A DNA stretch of 64,000 nt from the NCBI RefSeq assembly GCF_001649575.2, contig NC_051449.1, forward strand, positions 18,016,431-18,080,430, written 5' to 3'. How positions within the stretch are numbered: position 1 is the stretch's first letter; each line of letters opens with the position of its first letter. The position numbers and the translations under genes were made by a program. The notes under the pieces were generated by a model. That model had not been told where the DNA came from, searched no databases, and saw only the letters and a program-made list of their open reading frames with translations. Origin of the DNA: Kryptolebias marmoratus. Taxonomy: Eukaryota > Chordata > Actinopteri > Cyprinodontiformes > Rivulidae. This document shows positions 47,001-59,000 of this stretch, piece by piece.

Positions 47001-50000
47001 GTAACCAACCATGATGTGGTGAATGAGTGATCTATGCCCCTTTTCCACCAGCTCTAAAGGTCCCGGCTCCACTCTACTGGGCTCGCTTTGCACACGTTTC
47101 CACCGGCATTTTTTCGAGGCTGGTCCCTGCTTTTTTGGTCCCTGCTTCGGAGTAGGGCCAGCCGGGCCGGCCCTGCTTCGTGGGCGGCGCAAGCTTAGCT
47201 CCTGTTCACTCATTGGTCGTGGGTGTGGCCAGATGCAAGCATAAAGAGCAAACGCAACGTTTATGCCGTCTGTCCCCCAGCTGAAGGCACTGTAACAGCT
47301 GTCCTACTCCCCACAACAATCGCGGCATCCAGAGCATTTCTTCCACTGCGCCTCTCTTCCTGAAGTCTCAGGAAAATCCCCATAAGTTTAAAAAACAGCA
47401 ACAACACAGGGCCAACGTTGTTCATAGCGTTTCCATTGTTTCCACAAATGGCGCCAAGTTTCGGTACATTCAGTCACTATCTAGAGCAGGTAAGATTATA
47501 ATGTTCGTAACCTTCCCACAGAGCCCCACTTCAAAATGTCTGAACTATCCCATTAAGGTCCTAACAATACACAACTCGATTCCTAATCCTCTCTCCGTTA
47601 ATTCTCATCAGCTCTGCAAGAACAACTCGACGGGAAGGTCAGCGAGCTGCGAGTAGAACAGGACTCGCTCTCAGTGGGTCAGTCACCACCCAGCGTTTCT
47701 TTTACCGTCAGCTCTGTTAAAGGCGCGTTGTGACGCGTCTCCTCGATTCCCACTGTCTGTTGGTCTTTCAGTGCTGGAGCTGATTTCTGTGCGCAGTAAG
47801 GTTGCAGTGCTGGAGCAGAGGGTCAAGCTCGAGAGGGGGGAAATCAGGTCCAGAATAGCTGGTAAGTCCCAGACTTGGAGCGGGCCGCGAGGTCCCGGTC
47901 TGTCGCCCGTCACACGTTTCCCTCCTTTATTTCAGACGCCCAGAGGCAGTGGAGGCAGAAGGGGGAGCAACTGAAGAGAGCAATTCGGCTGCTGAGCGAG
48001 CAGGAGAACGACAAAAATCTCAGTAAGTGGGCACCTCGGCCTTTTTGGTTTTTCAAATTGAAACTCTCAGGAAGTGATCACTGGCTGTACGTCTGCAACT
48101 GATTCAAAATGGCCGCCGCAGTTGGCTGACATTAGCCAACGCAAAAATGGCTGCAATTCAGATGATTTTACAATAATTGAGCTAAAATGATCACACATAA
48201 CGTCACTTTCAACAGAAGATGATCGTAGTTTAAAACAGCGGGTGATATGCATCCCTTCAAGGACTGCCAGAGCTTTAATTTCTTCACTTTACTTCAGTCT
48301 TTTGAATGGTTTGATGATCTCTTCTGTTTGTTTTCTTTTCAGCGAGAATAATTCTGAAGCTGCAGGGCGAGGTGGAGCTTTTAGAAAAGCTGATTTCAGA
48401 TCTTAAAGAGAGACCGGAGTCCACGTTTACAGGTGAACCAACACACTCCTCTCTAAAGGTGCTCCTTGCAAAGTCACGAAATGGACAAAACTAAGATTCA
48501 CAAAGTAACAAAATCTGTATATCTTTCTGATATTGATGGGTATTGTGTCCTTAAATTTCAAATTTGTGTACAGCTGCCAAATACCACGTGTTTGTTTACC
48601 TACTGAAATGGCTAAAGTGACTGGAAACAGGTGAAACGGTAATCTATTCGGCCAATTTGTTCACCTTCCACAGACTAAGGCCAACATAATGTAGGTTAAT
48701 TATTTCACTTAAGCTTCAACATGGTCTTTTGGCAAATTCAACCCAGTGGTTTGTTTACATTGAGTGTGGACCCGACCATGCATCCATCCATCTTCTGCCA
48801 CTTATCTGGGGTCGGGTCGCGGAGGCAACAGGTCCAGGAGGGAAACCCAGACCTCCCTCTCCTCAGTGACTCTCCAGCTCCTCCTGGGGGATCCCAAGGT
48901 GTTCCCAGCCTAGAGAGGGGACATAATCCCTCCAGGGAGTTCTGGATCTGCCCCAAGGTCTCTTACCAGTGGGACATGCTCAAAAACCTCCAAAGGGAGG
49001 CGTCCAGGAGACATCCTAATCAGCTGCCTGAACCACCTCAGCTGGCTCCTTTCGATGAGGAGCAGCAGCTCTACTCCGAGCTCCTCATCTTATCTTTAAG
49101 GCTGAGCCCGGCCGCCCTACGAATGAAGCTCATTTCAGCTGCTTGTGTCCAGGATCTCGTTTTTTCTGTCATGATCCAAACCTCATGACCACAGGTGAGG
49201 GTCGGAACGTAAATGGAGCAGTAAATCCAGAATTTTGCATTTCGACTCAACTCTTTCTGCACCACGACCGACCGAAGCACCGCTCTCATTACTGCGGACG
49301 AGGCCCCGATCCTTCGATCCACCTCCTGCTCCACCCTACCATCACTGAGAACAAGACTCCCAGATCCTTGAGCTCCTCCTTGTGAGGCATGTGGACCCGC
49401 ATTTCAGTATATCTGTAAACTGCTGGAGGAAACTCTTTCAAACTGCACCATTTGATATAGTGCAGTGTTTGATTTCATACTATGCATCGAGCACCTTTAC
49501 TGAGACTATGACGTCACAATCCGCAAGTCTTTGGCTGCTGAAAGTTATTAACATGCTAGGGTTATTTTTTGTTTCTTTGTTTAAGTAATAACAGAAGATC
49601 TGGAGGCACAGAAGAAGCGGGAGGCCTTTCTGCAGCTACAGCTGGAGGAAGCAGACTACGCCGTCGCACAGCTGAGTGAGTACGGGTCGGCGGGTGACCG
49701 ATTTCATCCAAACGTCAGAACAACACGATGACATTTCGTCTTTTCCTTCGAGCAGTTCTGAAAATCATCAGCATAATGGAGGAGCTGAGAGAGCAGGCGC
49801 CGACGGGCCAACACCAGGGTGAGGGGCGTCTCTGCTAACTCTCTGGTCCACAGAAACAAATGGCTTCCCTGTCTAATATTTGTTCTTCCAACAGATGTTT
49901 TGGCTCTGCTCCAAACGTATAAGCGCGACTACGCCACAGCTCAAGCTGAACTGAAACGTGAGTTTTTGTCGGTAAGGTTTACTCTTTACTCATTTTTAGA

Positions 50001-53000
50001 TGAAATCAGATCGATTCCCACTTGTTTTTTTTTCTTCTCCTAACTGCAGAGCTGAAGGAGAAACTGCGGCAAACACTCGACAAGTACTCTGGACTCGGGG
50101 AAAGACACACAGGTGAGCTGCTCCTCCGACTTCAGCTTGAAAACCCTCCCGTTCACGTAGCTTCTTTGAAAACATGCGCTTGGTTTTGAGCAGACCTGCA
50201 AAAAGAGTTGGACCAAAAGCTCTCCGGTCTGGGCAGAACTGAAGACTCCAAAGCGGCACTCAGTGAGTTATAGATGTTTGTTCACAGTAAAGAAAACCTC
50301 CCTGGAGTTTCCCCATCAGATTATTCAGGTGGTGGTATTTCCCTTTTATTCTGTTTGTGTCAGTCCTGAAAGTGATCAGCCTGCACGCCGAACTAAGGGC
50401 TTTGGAGGAGCAGATCTCCGCCTCAGTGGACGCAGAAGTGATTTCAAGTGAGTATCAGTCGGTCAGAGTTGAAGGAGTGATTTGCTCTCCTTAAAATTAA
50501 ACGATAAACTAGAAGCGCGCCGAGAGCACGACCCTCCTCCAAGGCCCCAGGGTCACTGTCCGCTCGGAGTCCTTTAATCCTTTTGCAGGAATAACAAGCA
50601 CAGATCCATTTACTGACAGTCAGCTGCTGCTTTACGTGTCGTAGGACAAATTGGCAAAAAAGCTGAAATTATCTCTTTTTGTTTTCACCAAAAAGGAGAC
50701 TTTGAAATACTCGTGTTTATGTCACATTTATGGGGCTCCCGCCTCAGTTTGAAGCCTGTGATTAAGACCGAAGTGTTCAAAGAATATATTGATATATACC
50801 ATAATTTGTTGTTTTTACCACTTGCTGCTGAAAAGCGGTGGATAATGGGGTTTTTTTTTCCCATGACTGGGTTTGTGTGTCTGTCTGTTAGCAAAATATC
50901 TCATGAACCACTGGATGAATTGTAATAAAACGCCCAGGAAGTAGTCATTGGATGTACATCTACAGCTGATTAACTTTTGGAGCCAATCATATTTAAGATG
51001 ACCGCCCCAGCTAACCGTCCTTGTAAAACACAGAAATGGCTATGATTTTGTCAGTTTTACAGATATTTAGCTCAAATTTGCTGCAGCCGTAGCTTAAATT
51101 GACCCCCAACACATACATACTCTAAGTTTTACTCATTGCAAAAAATCTTACCTTAAAACTCCAGCATTAACTGTTGCTGTCAACCCTCTTTTGTCTGTTA
51201 GCAGAATATTTAATGAAACTCTGGACAGATTTTAATGAAACTGTCAAAAAGAAATCATTGGATATGCCTCTCCAATTAATTAATTTTTGGAGTCACTCCA
51301 ATTCAAGATGGCCGCCACAGCTAATCAACATCAGCCCTCACAGAAAATGCTGTAACTCAGTCAATTTTGCAGATACTAAGCTAAAATTTGACATGGTAGT
51401 AGCTGAGAGTCATTCACAACACATAACCAGAGCGTGACATTGTGTGACATTGCATGAGATCAAAAATAACATTTTTTTTAAAAACAGCTACAACTCTGTC
51501 ATTTCTCAACATAAATGGATCTCACTCTAAATCTCTGGCATGGAAGGCGGCGGGCGATATGCATTTCTTCAAGGACCGCTGGACCTTTTTTTTTGTTTTC
51601 GAATGCAGCAGAAAATAAAACCCTGATCACCATCTGAAAATTCTGTGTGAACAGACAGAAAATGTTTGTATTTAAGCATAAAATATGACCCCAAAAAGCG
51701 ACTGAAAAATCACTAAATTTGATTTTTGGAAAAGTGTGGAATTTTTCAAATGGAAACTGTGTCGAAACCATTTCCAGCAGAGTTCAAACTTTTATTTTTT
51801 AACCCTTCTCTCCTCAGATCTAAGAGCACAACTGCAGGAGAAACAAGGGGAGCTGAACTCCAAAACTGCAGACGTGCAGGGACTGGTTAAAAACCCACAG
51901 TTAAGTGAGTTGGGATTGTTTGGCTCATCATTTCAGTCCAAATCAACTGAATGGGTGTAAATTTATCATCAGTCGAGCAATCATGATGTGCTATGAAAAA
52001 ATCCCAGACTGGGTTTTTAATATGAATGTATGAACTGTTTTCCAGCACGATTTAAAGATATCAATAAAAATAGAAAATCAATTAAAGTTAATATTTTTTT
52101 TATTGCATTGCCTTTTTTGAATGTTTACTTGGAACAAGAAAGTACACACATCTCTGTAGTAAGGAAGACTTTAAACCTCTAACAACAATTTATCAGCTTG
52201 TTCTCAAGCAAACTGATGTGTAACAATACGCACAATCAGCAGCCACTTTGTTAGTTATATATAGAGTTATATATGTGCTGAATAAAAAGACGGTAGTCTC
52301 ATGTTTCCTACGTGTTTGTTCCAGTTTTACAAATCGTCAAGCTGCAGAACGACATCTGGGAACTGCAGATCAAGTCTTCCCACAGCTCGGCCGACAACAG
52401 AACAGGTATTTAAAGCTGCCCATGAAGAACGGACCAGTTCAGCTCAGTTCCTGGAAGAATCACATCCCAAATGAAATACAGCTGCTTGCAAATGTATTCA
52501 CCCCTCCTTGATAATTCTTCTGTTTTGTTGACTCAAAACCTGAATTTTTTAGCTTGATTATAAGTAATAATTCTACGGAGGTAATACTTTATGGAGCCAC
52601 CTTTTGCATCACTCCAGCAGAAAGTCTCTCCTGATATGTCTCCAGGATTTTGGTCCATCTAACCTGGACTTTTTGTCCGTTCTTCCTGACCAAACTGCTG
52701 CAGCTCCTTCAGGTTAGATGGATGCTGCTTGTGTCCAGCAATCATTAAATCAAACCTGAGATTCTCAGCTGGACAGAAGTCTGGACCATTCCCAGGACAT
52801 TTGTCCCTTTCTCCTTGACTTTAGATTATTTGTTTCAAACAGGTTTCCCTCAGGAATTTCTCTAGATTGTGTATTTAGTGTAACTTTTCTTCGGTTTCCC
52901 GGTCCCTGCTTATGTAAAACATTCCAGCAGTATGTTGCTGCCACCACCGTGCTTCACTGAAGGGATGGTGCTCCTGATCTCATCTGACCACAGCACTGTC

Positions 53001-56000
53001 TTCCATAGGTTTGGAGGAGAAATTCCCGACAGGTCAGCTATTTTTTTCTGCTTTTTTTCTGTCCACTCCTCCATGAAGCCCAGCTCTGTGCAGCTCATAG
53101 TGCTCTTACGGACAGATCCGCTGTAGCTCCATCGGGGTTGTCTTTAACATCCTTACCTGCTCCGTGACTTTTGGTGACTTTGGACCCTTTTTTTAACTTT
53201 GCTGTGGTCATCGTTCCATTTCCTAATAATGGATTTAATGCAGCATCAAAAGATGTTCAGGTTTCTGGGTTGTTTTTTTTTCGAACCCAACCCTGATCTG
53301 TACTTCTCCACATCTTTGTTTCTGACCTGTGTGGAGAGCTCCTTGGTCTTTTCTTTGCTCGGTGGTTAGAAGTGTTGTACAGGTTGATCCGGGGAGCTGT
53401 CAGAACTGAGATCATCTGACACTTAGATCGCTCACAGGTGGATCCTATTTAACGAATTATGTGGCTTCCGAAGGTAATGGTTGGGGCTTCAAAGAGGTAA
53501 AAACATTATATAATCAAATTAAAAATACATTTAAACTCCTAGATGTGAGGCAACAAAATGGAAAGAATACCAAGAGGATTGAATACTTGTGCAACCCACT
53601 GTACATGTACTCTGTTTTATAACGAATCTCTTTTTTTTTCCCCAGAACTGCAGAAGACAATAAACGATCTGATCAATGAAATAAGTGACCAAGGTCAAGA
53701 CAACACGAAGCAGAGTGAGTGTGAAAGAACCACAATTTAACCACAAAACTAAACAAAAAAATAACAACAGTTACGTTTCTGTAACAAGACCCGAAGACTT
53801 GATTCACCTCGCAGTCAAACGGGTTGTTCCCTGTTGGGTTTCAGTGCTGAAAATCGTGACGCTATGGAGCCAGGTGGAGCATCTGCAGGCACTGCTGTCG
53901 AACGAGATGTTAGACCCCGCAGCGGTCACACGTAAGCATCCCGAATCCCACTGATGGCTCTCAGACGGAACAAATTACTGAAAAAAATGAAGTCTGAAAG
54001 ATGGAAACTTGGTCCAGTTAGTTAGTGGGCGTAGTAAGCTCAGAAATGGAGAAACACACTCACACAAAGGTTTAGGTTTATATTTTGATACTCCTGTGAT
54101 TCACGACCTCCTCCTCCATTGTCATCAGAGCTGACCGCCGAGCTCACAGCCAGGGACAGGGAGCTCAGTCAGCACATCAGCGAGCTGACTAAAAAGAACC
54201 AGGCAAATGCTCATCTGTGTAAGTAAAACGAACAAACAAAAAAAATTCAATTAGAGTTAATCAACTTGTGCGTTTATTTTTGTTTTTTGGGGGGATCAGC
54301 ATTTTTGCTTTGCTTTGTCAGTTTTGACCATCACTGAGCTCCAGAGCAAACTCAGAAAACTGAGAAAAGAACAGCAGACAAAGGATGAAACAACATCTGC
54401 TGCAATATTTAGTGAGTAGCTGCATCACGCTGAGGCTGAGGGGTTTCTTTTTCATCCTCCAGATTGTTTCGTGCTATTATTCCACCCGCCTTCCTCTTAT
54501 ATCGTTCTGAAAACAACAGTAATCCTGTTTCTTTGTTGATTTGCATCCTTCTTACCTTGTTCTAGAGCTGAGAGAAGAACTGCGGATTAAAGCGGAGGAG
54601 AACCAACATTATCAGACTGTGATCAAAGGTAACTTCAGTCACAACGTGTCAGGGTTAGGGGTTCAGTTTAATCTGTATGTGTAACAGGGGTTTTGTGTGT
54701 GTGTGTGTTGTAGCTCTGCAGAGCAGTTCGAACCAGACAGAGGGACGGTGTTCTGAGAATGAACAGAAGGTTAAAGGTGACCTGATGCGTGCCGACATGC
54801 TTCAGACGGCGAGCGTTGCATTTTGACTTGTCATTGATGTATTTTTTTGTAGACCTGGAGAACAACTTGGAATCCAGGATCGACGAGCTGAAGTCCAAGT
54901 CCGACACCATGACTTCCCTCAGTGAGTGGTGGAGCTTTGGTTTATGTTATGTGTGATGTTGGTTGTTTTTTTTAGCGATTCGTGTCTCGCCTGTTTTGGA
55001 TTGCTCTTTGAACTACCTCGGTTGAGAGGAATCGAGTTGAATTCCAACAGGATTGATGAACGAATTGTTCATCTGAATTCAGCCAAGATCAAAGTCTTGC
55101 TGCCGTCTTCAAACAACTCCAGCCTTCAAAAATCACAGCAGTCCATCTGCACGTTAATTTCACATTATACAGCTAGAAATATTATGACGTTTTTGCCGCA
55201 GTCGCCGCTAGTTGCCGCCGCTGTTTGCACTTTCAGACAACAACAGAATTCCTTGTAAATGACCATTTGATTCAAAGCTGATGGCAGTTTAAGGAGCAAG
55301 AGCTGTTTTAAGGTGGCAGCAATCCAGTTCGGTCTTAGCTGTGTTTAGACCAGCCGTTGGCTCGTCAGTCCTATCAGAGTTAAACCGTGTCTTTAAAGTG
55401 AGGTCATTCTAAGAGCTATCCACAACAGGTAAAATTTTATTTGTTCCTGACTTTTCCACAGAGCCCCACTTAAACATGTCCCCTGAAGGATGAGGAAAAA
55501 CTCCCTAAACTCCTGTTTGTTTGCTCCTTTTACAGCTCTTCAGATCTCCACGCTAACCGTGCAGCTGGAAGAACTGAACAGGCAGCTGGCAAACTCTGTG
55601 TCCAAATCCAAGGTGGAAGGTGAGAACGTCCTCGGCGGTCAATCCAAGCCCCATTGTCGCTGCTTTAGGGACGGAAAATACACCGGTTTTTACACCAGCA
55701 GAAATGTGCAAACGAGCTGACCGATGTTATGTGCTTTAAAGAGCTTCAAAGAGCCGTGGACGAAAAGAAAGCGGAACTGGACAGGAAGACGAAAGAGCTG
55801 AAAGAGCGAAGCGCCCAGGCTCAAAGATGTGAGTTTGGCTTCGTCAGCAGCGCACTGAAACCATCCAGTCCACTGAGGTTTGTGCCTAACAAAGCCGTAA
55901 AGCGCACTAAGAGTGGTTTTAACTCTTTCAGTTCTGCAGATTATTGCTATACAAGTTGAGATCGAGAAACAGGCAAATACGGCAACTAATGACACAGATT

Positions 56001-59000
56001 ATGCCAGGATTAGAGGTGAGTGGCAAACGTATCTTTACCGCACGCTGCATTAACTCACTTACGCTGTTTACAATCCAGACTGAACAAAGAGAAACAGATA
56101 GTGCTTTGTGTTTTGACCTGCAGGGCTCCAAGATCACCTGAGTAGCCTGATTGATGGAATTAATGACAAAGACAATGAAAGCACAAAACTGAGTAGGTCT
56201 TTTTAAACATATTTACACACATACATACATACATAGAGGGAGAGAGTTATCACTTTTGTATTTATTTATCCTTTTGTTTTTGTTCAGCGTTTCAGATTTT
56301 GGCTCGTCAAGATGAAATAGCCCAACTTAAAAAGCAGAAAGAACGTCAACTGGAGGCACAAGCCGAGAGAATTAATGGTGGGCTGTGGTGGGATACTAGC
56401 TTGAACAAATGAAATACTTTCATACACATTTTGAAAACACAAACATCTTTTTTCTTTCTTTCTTTGAAGACCTGGAAAGTGAACTGGAGCACATCAGAAA
56501 TCAGATAAGAGTAAAAACCCTCGTGATCGATTCGAGTGGTATGAGGATCACTAATCTGTGTAAGTATTCTGCTCTTGTTTTATTGATTCAAAATCCCCGA
56601 ATTCCCACAGACGCGACAGAAACAAGTAGTTTGGAATTGTCGATTTGTCCGTAGCGGCTCAGATTATGGAGCTCCACAGGAAAATCCAACCACTGGAGGA
56701 GGAATTATCAGACCTCAAGGAGACACATGCCGAGAACCTCGCGGGTAAATGAGAAAATAACAAATATACAACATCAACATGATATGAACTCATCCATTTT
56801 GACGATTCCGATTTAATAACTACGCACGGCACTGGTCTTTGAACCACCTTCAGAGCTTCAAGAGAGACTCGACATGACAAAGAATCAGCTGCAAGACAAT
56901 GAAATTCTGCTCAAGCAGTCGGATGCAAAGAATTTTCAACTGAGTATGAGCCAGTTTTCCACTCGCGCGTCACAGCCTGTTGTCGTTTGGCGTGAAGTGA
57001 CATTCCAGCTGCTTTTCTGTGCCTTCCAGTAATGGAGATCGCCGAACTGAGGGCTCAGCTGAAAAGTGCTCAGAAACAGGAGTCCAAGGCTGCCAGAAAG
57101 AGTATCGCAGGTGGGTCGTCTTGTTGTGTGCAGTTATCCAACAACCTGAAGGAAGTTAATGATGGTTTTTTTTTTTGTTTTTTTTTAATGGAGTTTAGGC
57201 TCCTGATTGTTTTTACTTTGTGTTTTTTTTTCAGACCTGGAAAAACAAGTGAAAACCCAAGAGAGAGAGAACAAGAAACTTGTGAGCACCAATGCAGGTA
57301 CAGGCTGAAACGTGTCAATTATCAGTGAGGATAATCCTTTAAAAAGGTTATAAAAATGGTCATGTTTAGCCTATTTCTCAGGGATTTACAGTACAGAGAG
57401 TAACTGTCTGAGCAGATGTTTGATCTGTAGCTTCAACCATATTAACACTAATTAATCCATTGAGCTAATGTACATAGAGAACACACTCTGTGGAAGACTA
57501 CTGCCAGTACTGTAAAGGCAGACGAAACATACTGAGAATCAAAGAGTTTAGGTCCTAAAACTATGTTACAAGTACCATTGGTGGCACTCGGGGATTCTTT
57601 CAGTGGTAATTTAGTTTAAAAAGCAGAGGAAGCCAAAAAGCTGAGTGGTTCAGTTCAGTCTAAACGAAAACTAGTTGAACCAAAAATGCAAAGGGCAATA
57701 TTTCAGGAAGCTGGCGAGAGCGGGACCCCATGTGGTCTTTTTAAATTCGGACATGTTGTACATTCAGAGATGCTGTTTCTGGATATTATCTTTTTTTTTT
57801 TTTTGGACCATTCTCTGTAAACCCTACAAATGGTTGTTTGTTTAAAAAAAAAATCCCAGTAGATCAGTAGTGTCTGAAATGCTCAGACCAGCCAAATTCA
57901 AAGTCACTTAAATCCCCTTTCTTCCCCGTTCTGCTGCCCAGTTTTTGTTTTTGTTTTTTTGTTTGCCTAAATGCATCGAGTCGCTGCCACGTGATTGGCT
58001 GATTGGCCATCTGCGTTAATGAGCGTTGGAACAGGCATGCCTAATAAAGTGGGCGGTGGGGTGTACGTTACGAGACTTACCTGGCACGTCTTGAGCCACT
58101 CAGAAAGGCAAAACGGGACGACAGCAGCCTCAGCGACCGGCTCTAATTAGGCTGCAACTCATTTCCCGCCTTCAATTTCCAAAATCGAGCACACAGATGC
58201 CATTTGCACAAAAAAACCTCTTTTCTTTCTCGTGTGAGCCGGCGTTTTAACATTCGACCCTTCTCCTTCCGTCAGACTTAAAACAACAAGTGGAGGAGCT
58301 GAATTTGTGCTGCACCACGAACACTCAGTGCGAAGGTGAGAGCTTCAGAATCGCCTGGTTATTGCTGTCTTTAAGAGCCACGGTCATTCGACGTAGCTTT
58401 TTTTTTTCTTCTTCTCTAACAGGCATACAGAGGGAGCTGCAGCAGAGCCAGGAGCTGGCAGACAATCTCTATCAGCTGCTGCAGGCGAAGGAGGCCGCCT
58501 TGAAAGAACTGCAGGCCGACTTTGACGAGCAGGCTCGAGAGAAAGCCAAACTGCAGGAGGACCACGACAGTATGTTTAACCCCCACGAGCGTGCTCAGAC
58601 AAACAATATGACGTTTGACAACAAACACAAGTTCACTTGTTTAGAGAATCTTTTCCTTGACAGACGTCTCTCCATAAATATGCTTCGCCTTTTCTTCCCT
58701 CAGGTGCTCTCCGGAAACTAAATGAAGTGGAAGACATTACTATCCAGACCAGTGAGTAACACACACACTAAGCAAGTCAAATCTTAACCAGGAGCCTTTC
58801 CAACCTGGAAACATGACACGATTTTTAATCGGAGGTCTGACACATTTTTCTCTTTTCCTAAAAAGAACTTGTATAGAACCACAAAATCAACTTGGAAAAA
58901 ACAGATGAAATGATTTATTAACCATCCTCTTGTGATAAGTCCTTGTTAACTAGAACAACCACCTTAATATATCTGATATAAATACAGGATAATACTTTTA

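Larger units (their letters stand above)
49895..54411 (+). other. Ten-exon super-repeat, unit 1 (exons 17-26)
   Basis: Exons 49895-49957, 50050-50112, 50194-50262, 50364-50447, 51818-51904, 52325-52405, 53646-53714, 53845-53931, 54129-54218, 54322-54411 have lengths 63, 63, 69, 84, 87, 81, 69, 87, 90, 90. All are phase 1-1. Sequence parallels with unit 2 include DLQKELDQKLSGL with DLENNLESRIDEL, and ELQKTINDLINEISDQ with GLQDHLSSLIDGINDK. Confidence 0.75.

Noticed and set aside
48721..49188. A 155-residue plus-strand open frame as a gene
   Set aside because: It is the antisense of the Rex1-like LINE bounded by a target-site duplication.
49071..49334. Minus-strand reverse-transcriptase-like open frame as a functional LINE
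   Set aside because: The copy is 5'-truncated and frameshifted, so it is annotated as a mobile-element relic only.
52479..53601. An active Tc1 transposase gene
   Set aside because: Transposase words are spread over several frames with many stops and a deletion.
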